A stretch of 64,000 nucleotides of DNA from Macrostomum hystrix (taxonomy: Eukaryota > Platyhelminthes > Macrostomidae), in assembly GCA_950097015.1 (NCBI GenBank), contig CATNEN010000039.1, forward strand, positions 7,394,501-7,458,500, written 5' to 3'. The notes below the pieces were generated by a model that was not told where the DNA came from, searched no databases, and saw only the letters and a list, made by a program, of their open reading frames with translations. How positions within the stretch are numbered: the first letter of the stretch is position 1; every line of letters starts with the position of its first letter. This document shows, in pieces, positions 32,660-44,600 of the stretch. The position numbers were made by a program, and so were the translations under genes.

Positions 32660-35600
32660 TCATTATGAGCAGTTGCTATATTTTCCATAATGAGCAGTTG
32701 TCATAGTTTCCATAATGAGCAGTTGTCATATTTTCCATAATGAGCAGTTGTCATAGTTTCCATAATGAGTAGTTGTCATAGTTTCCATAATGAGCAGTTG
32801 TCATAGGTTCATTAATGAGCAGTTGTCATAGTTTCCATAATGAGCAGTTGTCATAGTTTCCATAATGAGCAGTTGTCATAGTTTCCATAATGAGCAGTTG
32901 TCATATTTTCCATAATGAGCAGTTGTCATAGTTTCCTTAATGAGCAGTTGTCATAGTTTCCTTAATGAGCAGTTGTCATAGTTTCCATAATGAGCAGTTG
33001 TCATATTTTCCATAATGAGCAGTTGTCATAGTTTCCTTAATGAGCAGTTGTCATAGTTTCCTTAATGAGCAGTTGTCATATTTTCCATAATGAGCAGTTG
33101 TCATAGTTTCATAATGAGCAGTTGTCATATTTTCCATAATGAGCAGTTGTCATATTGTCCATAATGAGCAGTTGTCATATTTTCCATAATGAGCAGTTGT
33201 CATAGTTTCCTTAATGAGCAGTTGTCATATTTTCCATAATGAGCAGTTGTCATAGTTTCCATAATGAGCAGTTGTCATAGGTTCATTAATGAGCAGTTGT
33301 CATAGTTTCCTTAATGAGCAGTTGTCATAGTTTCCTTAATGAGCAGTTGTCATATTTTCCATAATGAGCAGTTGTCATATTTTCCTTAATGAGCAGTTGC
33401 TATATTTTCCAAAATGAGCAGTTGCTATAATTTCCATAATGAGCAGTTGTCATAGTTTCCATAATGAGTAGTTGTCATAGTTTCCATAATGAGCAGTTGT
33501 CATATTTTCCATAATGAGCAGTTGTCATATTTTCCATAATGAGCAGTTGTCATATTTTCCATAATGAGCAGTTGTCGTATTTTCCATAATGAGCAGTTGT
33601 CATAGTTTCCATAATGAGCAGTTGTCATAGTTTCCATAATGAGCAGTTGTCATAGTTTCCATAATGAGCAGTTGTCATATTTTCCATAATGAGCAGTTGT
33701 CATAGTTTCCATAATGAGCAGTTGTCATATTTTCCATAATGAGCAGTTGTCATAGTTTCCTTAATGAGCAGTTGTCATAGTTTCCTTAATGAGCAGTTGT
33801 CATAGTTTCCATAATGAGCAGTTGTCATAGTTTCCATAATGAGTAGTTGTCATAGTTTCCATAATGAGCAGTTGTCATAGTTTCCTTAATGAGCAGTTGT
33901 CATAGGTTCATTAATGAGCAGTTGTCATAGTTTCCATAATGAGCAGTTGTCATAGTTTCCATAATGAGCAGTTGTCATAGTTTCCATAATGAGCAGTTGT
34001 CATATTTTCCATAATGAGCAGTTGTCATAGTTTCCATAATGAGCAGTTGTCATATTTTCCATAATGAGCAGTTGTCATAGTTTCCTTAATGAGCAGTTGT
34101 CATAGTTTCCTTAATGAGCAGTTGTCATAGTTTCCATAATGAGCAGTTGTCATAGTTTCCATAATGAGCAGTTGCTATATTTTCCATAATGAGCAGTTGT
34201 CATAGTTTCCTTAATGAGCAGTTGTCATAGGTTCATTAATGAGCAGTTGTCATAGTTTCCATAATGAGCAGTTGTCATAGTTTCCATAATGAGCAGTTGT
34301 CATAGTTTCCATAATGAGCAGTTGTCATATTTTCCATAATGAGCAGTTGTTATAGTTTCCATAATGAGCAGTTGTCATATTTTCCATAATGAGCAGTTGT
34401 CATAGTTTCCTTAATGAGCAGTTGTCATAGTTTCCATAATGAGCAGTTGTCATAGTTTCCATAATGAGCAGTTGTCATAGTTTCCATAATGAGCAGTTGC
34501 TATATTTTCCATAATGAGCAGTTGTCATAGTTTCCATAATGAGCAGTTGTCATATTTTCCATAATGAGCAGTTGTCATAGTTTCCATAATGAGTAGTTGT
34601 CATAGTTTCCATAATGAGCAGTTGTCATAGGTTCATTAATGAGCAGTTGTCATAGTTTCCATAATGAGCAGTTGTCATAGTTTCCATAATGAGCAGTTGT
34701 CATAGTTTCCATAATGAGCAGTTGTCATAGTTTCCTTAATGAGCAGTTGTCATAGTTTCCATAATGAGCAGTTGTCATAGTTTCCATAATGAGCAGTTGC
34801 TATATTTTCCATAATGAGCAGTTGTCATAGTTTCCTTAATGAGCAGTTGTCATAGGTTCATTAATGAGCAGTTGTCATATTTTCCATAATGAGCAGTTGT
34901 CATAGTTTCATAATGAGCAGTTGTCATATTTTCCATAATGAGCAGTTGTCATATTGTCCATAATGAGCAGTTGTCATATTTTCCATAATGAGCAGTTGTC
35001 ATAGTTTCCTTAATGAGCAGTTGTCATATTTTCCATAATGAGCAGTTGTCATAGTTTCCATAATGAGCAGTTGTCATAGGTTCATTAATGAGCAGTTGTC
35101 ATAGTTTCCTTAATGAGCAGTTGTCATAGTTTCCTTAATGAGCAGTTGTCATATTTTCCATAATGAGCAGTTGTCATATTTTCCTTAATGAGCAGTTGCT
35201 ATATTTTCCATAATGAGCAGTTGCTATATTTTCCAAAATGAGCAGTTGCTATAATTTCCATAATGAGCAGTTGTCATAGTTTCCATAATGAGTAGTTGTC
35301 ATAGTTTCCATAATGAGCAGTTGTCATATTTTCCATAATGAGCAGTTGTCATATTTTCCATAATGAGCAGTTGTCATATTTTCCATAATGAGCAGTTGTC
35401 GTATTTTCCATAATGAGCAGTTGTCATAGTTTCCATAATGAGCAGTTGTCATAGTTTCCATAATGAGCAGTTGTCATAGTTTCCATAATGAGCAGTTGTC
35501 ATATTTTCCATAATGAGCAGTTGTCATAGTTTCCATAATGAGCAGTTGTCATATTTTCCATAATGAGCAGTTGTCATAGTTTCCTTAATGAGCAGTTGTC

Positions 35601-36400
35601 ATAGTTTCCTTAATGAGCAGTTGTCATAGTTTCCATAATGAGCAGTTGTCATAGTTTCCATAATGAGTAGTTGTCATAGTTTCCATAATGAGCAGTTGTC
35701 ATAGTTTCCTTAATGAGCAGTTGTCATAGGTTCATTAATGAGCAGTTGTCATAGTTTCCATAATGAGCAGTTGTCATAGTTTCCATAATGAGCAGTTGTC
35801 ATAGTTTCCATAATGAGCAGTTGTCATATTTTCCATAATGAGCAGTTGTCATAGTTTCCATAATGAGCAGTTGTCATATTTTCCATAATGAGCAGTTGTC
35901 ATAGTTTCCTTAATGAGCAGTTGTCATAGTTTCCTTAATGAGCAGTTGTCATAGTTTCCTTAATGAGCAGATGTCATATTTTCCATAATGAGCAGTTGTC
36001 ATAGTTTCCTTAATGAGCAGTTGTCATATTTTCATTAATGAGCAGTTGTCATAGTTTCCTTAATGAGCAGTTGTCATAGTTTCCTTAATGAGCAGTTGTC
36101 ATAGTTTCCATAATGAGCAGTTGTCATAGGTTCATTAATGAGCAGTTGTCATAGTTTCCTTAATGAGCAGTTTTTATAGTTTCCATAATGAGCAGTTGTC
36201 ATACTTTCCATAATGAGAGTTGTCATATTTTCCATAATGAGCAGTTGTCATAGTTTCCATAATGAGCAATTGTCATAGTTTCCATAATGAGCAGTTGTCA
36301 TAGTTTCCATAATGAGCAGTTGTCATAGTTTCCATAATGAGCAGTTGTCATAGTTTCCATAATGAGCAATTGCCATATTTTCTTTAGTGAGTAGTTTTCA
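32660..36400. repeat. 25-bp intergenic satellite
   Basis: About 150 copies of a 25-bp unit with core AATGAGCAGTTGTCATA, followed by GTTTCC, TTTTCC or GGTTCA. Rare marker variants are duplicated about 1.8 kb apart, showing a higher-order copy. It lies between the convergent mucin 2 and AUTS2-like genes. Stops occur in the frames, and no coding is expected. Confidence 0.95.
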
Positions 36401-37069
36401 TGAGCATTTGTCGTGCGCAATGTTTATAAAAAGTTATTAAATTCCAATTAAAATTTGTAAAAGCAAAACCAAAGGCGTAAAACAAATTTGAAACGCATAT
36501 ATTAATTCAGAACACTTTTAAATACAGTGTAATTTTGATTAGTTTAAGTAGCAACACGCTGAGCAGAAAGAGTGCTGTGGGGATGAGCTTGTCGCATGGT
36601 GGCAGTTTTATATGTGTATATGTATGTGTATATGCAATTTTATATGCCACGAGTAGGATAAAATCCAAAATGTTCTTTCATATTATAAAAGACAATATAT
36701 GATGAGTATTTTAATGAGTCTAGCCTGCAGTTTCAGTTTAACAAATAGAGAGAACAATTCAAATGAAACACTAGCGAGAAATCGCAGAGCAGAGCACAGC
36801 TCACTGATTGAATGAAACAGAAAAGTTTGTTAAGGACAGATTTTACAGTGAAAAACCAAAACACTTACAGAACCAATTGGGTATTAGAAAGCAATCAGGT
36901 ATTGATTAGCTATTGAAAAAATTGTGTAAACAACTTTACAAGCACTCAGCGTAATGAAACAGGGCAAAACATTAATTAGCACGCCATGGACAAATCCTAT
37001 TAGGCAGCTCTTCAGAACAAAGACGCTAGCAAAGACATTAGGAATTCAAATGCCTTATAATTCTTGGGT
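36401..37069. other. AT-rich spacer
   Basis: No gene, repeat or clear element seen between the 25-bp and 28-bp arrays, apart from a short TATGTGTA-rich stretch near 36610. Confidence 0.5.
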
Positions 37070-37925
37070 GTGAGGGAGGTGTGACTCTGGGGTGGGTGTC
37101 GGGGAGTGAACCTGTGGGGTGGATGTCAGGGAGGTGTGACTCTGGGATGGATGTCAGGGAGGTGTGACTCTGGGGTGGATGTCAGGGAGGTGTGACTCTG
37201 GGGTGGATGTCAGGGAGGTGTGACTCTGGGGTGGATGTCAGGGAGGTGTGACTCTGGGGTGGATGTCAGGGAGGTGTGACTCTGGGGTGGATGTCAGGGA
37301 GGTGTGACTCTGGGGTGGATGTCAGGGAGGTGTGACTCGGGTGTGTGTCGGGGAGTGAAATTGTGGGGTGGATGTCAGGGAGGGGTGACTCGGGTGGATG
37401 TCAGGGAGGTGTGACTCTGGGGTGGATGTCAGGGAGGTGTGACTCTGGGGTGGATGTCAGGGAGGTGTGACTCGGGTGTGTGTCGGGGAGTGAAATTGTG
37501 GGGTGGATGTCAGGGAGGGGTGACTCGGGTGGATGTCAGGGAGGGGTGACTCTGGGGTGGATGTCAGGGAGGGGTGACTCTGGGGTGGATGTCAGGGAGG
37601 TGACTCTGGGGTGGATGTTAGGGAGGTGAATCTGGTGTGGGTGTCGGGGAGTAAAACTGTGGGGTGGATGTCAGAGAAGTGTGACTCTAGGGTGGGTGTC
37701 TGGGAGTGTAACTGTGGGGTGGATGTCAGGGAGGTGTGACTCTAGGGTGGGTGTCGGGGAGTGAAACTGTGGGGTGGATGTCAGAGAAGTGTGACTCTAG
37801 GGTGGGTGTCGGGGAGTGAAACTGTGGGGTGGATGTCAGAGAAGTGTGACTTTAGGGTGCGTGTCTGGGAGTGTAACTGTCGGGTGGATGTCAGGGAGGT
37901 GTGACTCTAGGGTGGGTGTCCTCCT
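37070..37925. repeat. 28-bp minisatellite downstream of the AUTS2-like gene
   Basis: About 30 copies of a 28-bp unit containing GGGAGGTGTGACTCTGGGG and GTGGATGTCA. It is more degenerate toward the right, where GTGGGTGTCGGGGAGTGAAA variants appear. Confidence 0.9.
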
Positions 37926-38044
37926 TACTAACCACCTGACGAAACAGTTTCTCTCACGTAGTTTACAACTAAACATTAAACGGCAAATCAAAAAAGCTTT
38001 TTTCATCAAGGAATAACATGCAGCATAAAAGACCAAGAATAAAT

Positions 38045-38050
38045 TTTATT
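38045..38050 (-). promoter_or_regulatory. putative polyadenylation signal of the AUTS2-like gene
   Basis: TTTATT on the plus strand, AATAAA on the minus strand, about 570 nt past the stop at 38622. Confidence 0.4.
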
Positions 38051-38621
38051 TGACAACAACAAAGGATGCAAGGCTAACTAGAATACACTGTTTATATGAA
38101 CAGACAAACACATTACACTTTTATACACTGCCTCAACAACAATAGGAGTATAGCTAAATGAAAGTAATAAGAAACAATAAGACAATTTAGTGGTACACGA
38201 GAAGCTACATCAGGCACCAGCTCAGACAAACAAACAAATGAATTAATCTGGTGTTGACACTTTGAATCAGAATTCTATCTACAGCAACAGAACTGTTGAA
38301 AATAAGAAGAACAAACACCTGTTGCTAGGCAACCAGTGCACCACTATTTACAGAAGAATTCAAACGCGTTAAACAGTACAATAAGAAGTCGGCTGATCGT
38401 GAGGATTCCGCCATGATTAGCAGATGGCGGTCGTTTTTGGAAGCAGATTTTTTCATTCGCAATTGTCAATGCAAACGCTGAGTTTTGAGCAGCAAGACAA
38501 AGGATTTATTATTAAGAAAAACAATGAAACACGAAATTCTCCGATTGAAACAATGAAAACATTCTACTTACTACTGCTAGTAGCAGAACTAGTAGAGAAC
38601 AGCCTACATGGTGTAAAAGGC

Positions 38622-41600
38622 TTACTTAGGAAAGCCCAGCTGATGATGATGATGAAACAGGAACGGAGAGCTGGGCGGACGCATCGGCGGCGGCTGGGGC
38701 GGTGGCCGATGCTGGGAATGGCCCATTATAGAACGCTGCATCCCAGCGAAGGCTGCCGCGGCGGCAGCGGCCGCCTGCTGATGCTGCTGCTGAGCATACA
38801 GAAACTGCTGCTGCTGCTGCTGCTGATGGCTGGAAATAAAGCTGCCAGCGCTAGACGAGGACGGTAAGAGGCCGGCCGCTGCAGCCGCTAGCATAGCTGG
38901 CGACGCGGCCGACGGAGGCGGCGGAGGATGGGGATGCTGATGATGAGCTGCCGAAGAGGCCAATCTTTGACGCTTTGTTGCAGTTCCACCTGCTGTAGAC
39001 CGCTGCTGCTGCTGCTGCTGCGATGGCGGCTGCTGTTGAGGCTGATGCTGCCGCAGACCACCAAAGGGCGCCGATGACATGCTTGAGGCTGGCTGCAGCG
39101 GCGGCGGAGGCGGCATGGACGTCACTGGTAGCGACTGCTGCTGCATCGATGGCCAGCCAAATGCGGCGGCAGCTGCGGCCGTTGAAGCGGACGATAAAGG
39201 CGGCGCTGGCAGCCCCCAGGAGACGAACGGATTAGGAGGGCCAACGCCGCTGAAAGCTGCCGCCATTGCTGATACGTTTGGCTGCTGCTGCTGCTGCTGA
39301 TGTTGCGAATCAGCAAAGACCGGCAATTGCGGTGGCAATGGAGTACTGCTTCCACTACTATTAACTGACTGTCTACGCTTGTGTTGTTGTTGGTGAAGCT
39401 GTTGCTGCTGCTGCTGTTTTTGCTGCTTTTTCTGCATTTGCTGCTGTGACTGCTGTTGCTGATGCCGCTGCTGCTGGTGACGTTGCATGTTGACAATGAG
39501 GTGAGCAATGCGCACGTGCAGCGCGTTGGACCGGCCAGAGCGTGACGGTGGCTGCTGCTGCTGCTGCTGTCTGACCGGCGGGTGAGAGTGTGCCGTAGGA
39601 GCTGTTGGAGGCGGTGGCAGCGGCGGAGGCTGCTGTGCCGGATGATGCTTGGAGAGAGCCGGCGGTCCGGGTGGATGAGGCGGCGCAGGCAAGCGTCGGC
39701 CAGCCGAAGCCATGGATTGCAGCATTGATGTAGCGGACAATGACGAATGCATCGGCGGCATCAGCTGCTGAGGTGCGGATGGCCGTGCTGGCTGCATGAG
39801 TGGCGGCGGCACGGGCTGGAGAAAGCCATAGACAGCGGAAGACATTGGTGGAGGAGGTTGCGAGGGCTTCAAGAATGAGGCGATGAACGGATTGCTGTCC
39901 GGATCGTTAAACAGTCGATGATCGCGCTCGCCTTGCCGACTGATTGAGGCCAGCGGTGGCGGCTGCGGCGGAGCTAAAGGCGCCGGCTTTGGAGTTGATG
40001 AGCAGCTTGCCGGCCGTGGCGGCAGCTGTGCCGGCGGATGCCCGACGACCCCATTCATTGCTGGCAAAAGCGGGGGCGGCGGCATCAATAATGGCGGCGG
40101 AGGCGGAGAATGCTGCTGAAGGTGATGCTGCGATAGCAGGGGCGGCATGTGCGGCCGTGCTGGCAGCCTATCCGAAGGGCTGAGTCCCGGACTGGGCAGC
40201 TGACGACTGGCTCCGGAGCAAAGAGCGCGTGGCGAAGGCAGACGCACCGATGGATCGCCGACGGACACTCTCAGCGGACCATGCGGTGATATCTGCGGAG
40301 GCTGCTGGTGCAGCTGCTGACGATGCGGCTGCGACGACGGCGGCGGCAGCGTTGGCGGCTGACTGGCGGCTGTGGCGGCCTGGTGCATCAGCTGCAGGTG
40401 GGTCTTGGGCTTGTAGGCCGATTTGTTAGGCGACACCGGCAGATGAAAGTGCGCGCTGGCTGCGGAATTCGCCGACTGTGAAGGTTGAATTTCTGCTGAG
40501 TTCTGCGCCGCCTCAACAGCGCCACCTTCAGCTGCCTCCTCGACTACGCCGGACACCGCCTGCACAGTGTCGCCGCTAGCATTGTTAGCAGCTGAGCCCG
40601 ACCCAGCATCGCCATTCGCATTGTTATCCACACCGTCAACATCTTCGACAGCGCTGTCCAACTGCACATCTCGAGCACCGGCATCATTATTACCAACATC
40701 GTCTGCAGCGCCATCACCGGAGGCTAAGGCTGCAACAGCGCTGCTCGCAGCGGCTGTCGCGCCAGCCGAAGCTCGCTTTCGCGCAGACGCGGCCTGCTTT
40801 TTCTGACGTCGCTGCTTGTTGACAACCGCGCCGACGCCGAATTCGCTGCCGCTGTCGACTGGTGCGTCTGGTCCGCCTTCAGACTTGCGCTGAGTGTCCT
40901 CGTAGGCCTAAAATGTGGACAGACAGACGGACAATGGGTTGCAGTCATCCGATTGCAAAATTATCGCACAGAGAGCAGAAAGACTCAATCTTGATTTTAT
41001 TCTCCTATTCTATTGTCTATAGCTAAGCCTAATTTCAAAGGACAATGAAGCAGGAGCTAGATCGTCTGATTAAATTAAATAACAGTCAAAGGACAAGCAG
41101 ACTGTTGCAATGCATAAGTAGACAAATTCATTCCTTTAAAGCAGACCAATAAATCGAAACGACGAAAATCGTTGCTAATAATTGATTAACGATCGACAGC
41201 TGTCGTCAAATTTTTACCATGAAGACCAAACCCAATAGGCGCATTGAGAATGTACGATAAGAAGTCAGAGCAGATGTACACTTCTGTGTCTGTTAATAGT
41301 TCCTCGTGCTTGTGTGCTAAGTAGTCAGCCAACTGGGCATCTGTCTATGCTGCGGTGATGGAGAGGTGAGTGGCAGACCGGTCTAACGCATTTGCCTCTC
41401 GCACCAAGGTCCCTGAGTTCGATTCCGCGGTGAGGCCACATTCATTTGGGGCGCAGCCGCCTAGAGAAGGCTTGGGGGCTTGTCGTGCAATTTACGCCCT
41501 TGAGGGCCAACCACCAAAGCACGGTGAGATTGTACACTGTCACTGTCTGACGATGAGAAAGCTAGGGCAGATGTACACACACCTGTGTGAGTGTGTGCCT

Positions 41601-44600
41601 GAGGACAGTATCTGTGAGTGTGCTCAGGAGTCAGCGAAATGGGCAGAATTGCCTCCTCGATGGCTGCGATGATGTGTCATTTGTCCGCAGCCCTCCCGTA
41701 ATTCATATTTTTTTATTTACCGTCTCTAAATGATGCTGCAGACCGCCAATCTATCTATATAGCAGCTATTGCGCGGGGCATCTGAAGGCTGGCGTACGGC
41801 TGTTCAGTCCATGGACTGGAGGACGCAATACCCATTCTGATTTATCCCAGCTGCTGCTGGTACCTACTTTACAGTTGATTGAACTGAAGTAACACAGAGT
41901 TTGGTCTCTTGCTAAAGGACACAAAGTACGAGTATTCCAATAAAGACAGGAAAGAACCCGCGACCTTCTAGCCGTGAGTCCAATGCTCTAATCACAGCGC
42001 TACAAACCCTACCCTTAACTGATACTGATATATGTCCACTAAAAATTCTTATTCGTTTCTTTCCCATCAATCCTCACGAAAAAAATGGCGAAGTTGCAGC
42101 GCAGGCGCGTACATAATTGGAGGCAATCTTGCTAGATTGTAGGTGGGGAATTTTGTGAAGCTGTAAAAAACAAAATAGCCTCATCTAACACCACCTGGTG
42201 CTAATTAAGTGGAGAAACAAATGGCTGAAAGAGGCGGAAATCTGTTTTCTCTGGACCTCTGTAGAAAATTGGTCACTTATTTCGATTGCTAGAGCTAGAA
42301 AATAAATTGGCGGACTAAGAAACACTGATGGCACTGAAAATAAAAGCAATTAAATAAATTCGTTGTGAACGATTCTACATTCTATACAGCAACTAAATAC
42401 AAAAAAAAATCGGGCTTGTTGTTTGATAGTAGATAGGTTGGCAATGTGAACTAAAAGTAAACTATTTTGCAATGTTATCTTATATAACTTTGATAATCCT
42501 CTTTAGACAAGATTTAGCAAAAACAAAGAAACACATTTAAACATGTTCTAAAAAAATCATTTATCATATGCCAGCTTATATTAGTTTTAAGTAATATAGT
42601 CTAAGCAAAGCAACATATAACTTATAGCAATTAGAGTCATAGTCAACTGACTGAAGTGAAATAACACACTTTCTTATTGAGGTGGGTTTAGACAAAAAGC
42701 TTTTTTTTCACTTAAAAAGTCACTAGATTTGGGGGAATATTATAAACTTACTAGGCATTCATTATAAATTGTTCAGTAATGCACAAGCTTAAAAATAAAA
42801 TAATTAATATATAACATGACAACAGGCTGGTAACAAGTCATGTATTTCCCATTACCTGTTTTAAAACCAGTTTCCAAAGAAAAAAAATAATATTAAATTA
42901 GCAACACTGTGAATTTTATATTTTGCTGCATTACAAATGTTTTAAATTGTCTATTTTTTATTTTCAAATTACTAATCTATTGACTGACTATAGTCTGTTA
43001 CTTTTAGTCTGTCTGGACTCTGTTTCTCTGACAAAAATGTTATATTGTCATCAATCATCTATATTATCAATCTAATCTAAAATCTTCAGGTGATCTTATG
43101 GCTACTAAACCCAAGCCCAAAAGGGTCAAGATCAGTGATCGAGTGATAATGCTAATGGAGTAAAAAAAGTGAACGATATTTGTAATTACAGCATATGATA
43201 TGAGTAATGACCAATAAGCAAATCTACACTTATAGTGTGCTAAAATAAAAGAATAGCAGATTTATGGTAAAAGTATAAGAAACAGAAAGTAACAACTAAA
43301 AGTAATTACTGTTACTATTTTCAGTATTTTTGTTACTGATTTGCCAGTAATGATTGTTACCACAATTGCCATTACTTTTTGGTAAGGGGCCCAACATTTT
43401 CAATACAACATAGAACAGACATACATTACACAGAAGAGATTGTAGGCTGAATCCCAAAAATTTTAAGTGATAGGGAACAAAGCAAAAGTGTTTCCTAGAA
43501 AGTGAAAGCCACTAGAGCCAAGAAAATAGAAGTTATAAAATAGGAAGGTAAAATAACCTTTTCCTTTCCATCATAAAACCAGTGATTTTTAAATAAGTGG
43601 GAAGTGCCCCATAGGAATAAAAAAATAAAATCTGTCAAAAGGACTAGGTTTATATGAAAAAAATCCTAATGAATGAAAAATTTACACTAGTTATTTGACT
43701 TTAGGGTAGATATGTTCTTACTACTATAAAACAATATCCTAAATTATCATGACATATTACCCTTACCATGCAATGGCTAAATTAAATTTATATTTTTTTA
43801 AAACTTATTGCATGCTAGACTTTCCTGTGGTGAAGTATGTCTTGAGTTTAGACTTGCAAAGCAGTTTACCTAAAGAATGAATTCTACCATTTTTAATAAT
43901 AGTTTAAATTTTTATCAATACAATTTTATTAAGAAACATGCTAAACTATCTTGACCTACTGACATATCAATCTACAATGCTTTCTAGCCTAACATTATTG
44001 TCAAGGACTCTAGGCTGTCTGGTTCTGTTGAATGCAATCTTCTTGGGTAAAAAATAATTCCTGACCACTGTTAATAGCAGCTGTGGTCCGAGGTCATTTT
44101 GGTGACAAGACCTTTTGGTGACAGTCATTTCGGTGACACAATTGGTCAGATTGGTGACAACTATTTTTGCACCTAAATATGCTAAAAACAGCCTTGCATT
44201 TTAACTATGAACACTTATAAAGTATGAATTAAATAATGCTATAAGTATTAATAAGAACCTGTATCGCTCTGATTAAGTCTGGGTTTTGCTTTAAATGAGT
44301 TAAATTATTAAATTATTTAATGAGTAGTCAATAGATTCAATAGTTATTCGTTCCTAATTAAATGGAACAAATTCCTAGACACTTTGTCATCTTACAACTT
44401 CGTCATCTTACAACTTTGTCATCCACTTGGAAGGTAGGACACTTTGTCATCCAGCTAATTGGCATGCTTTAAAGTTTGGTCAGTTCGTCATCTACTAATA
44501 ACAAGCAATCAAGTTTGTCATCAATAAAGTGAAGGTGGGGTGGTGGGGCAGATGTGTGAACACACTTTACACTCTAAATTGGCAAAAAGAGGTGTCAAAA

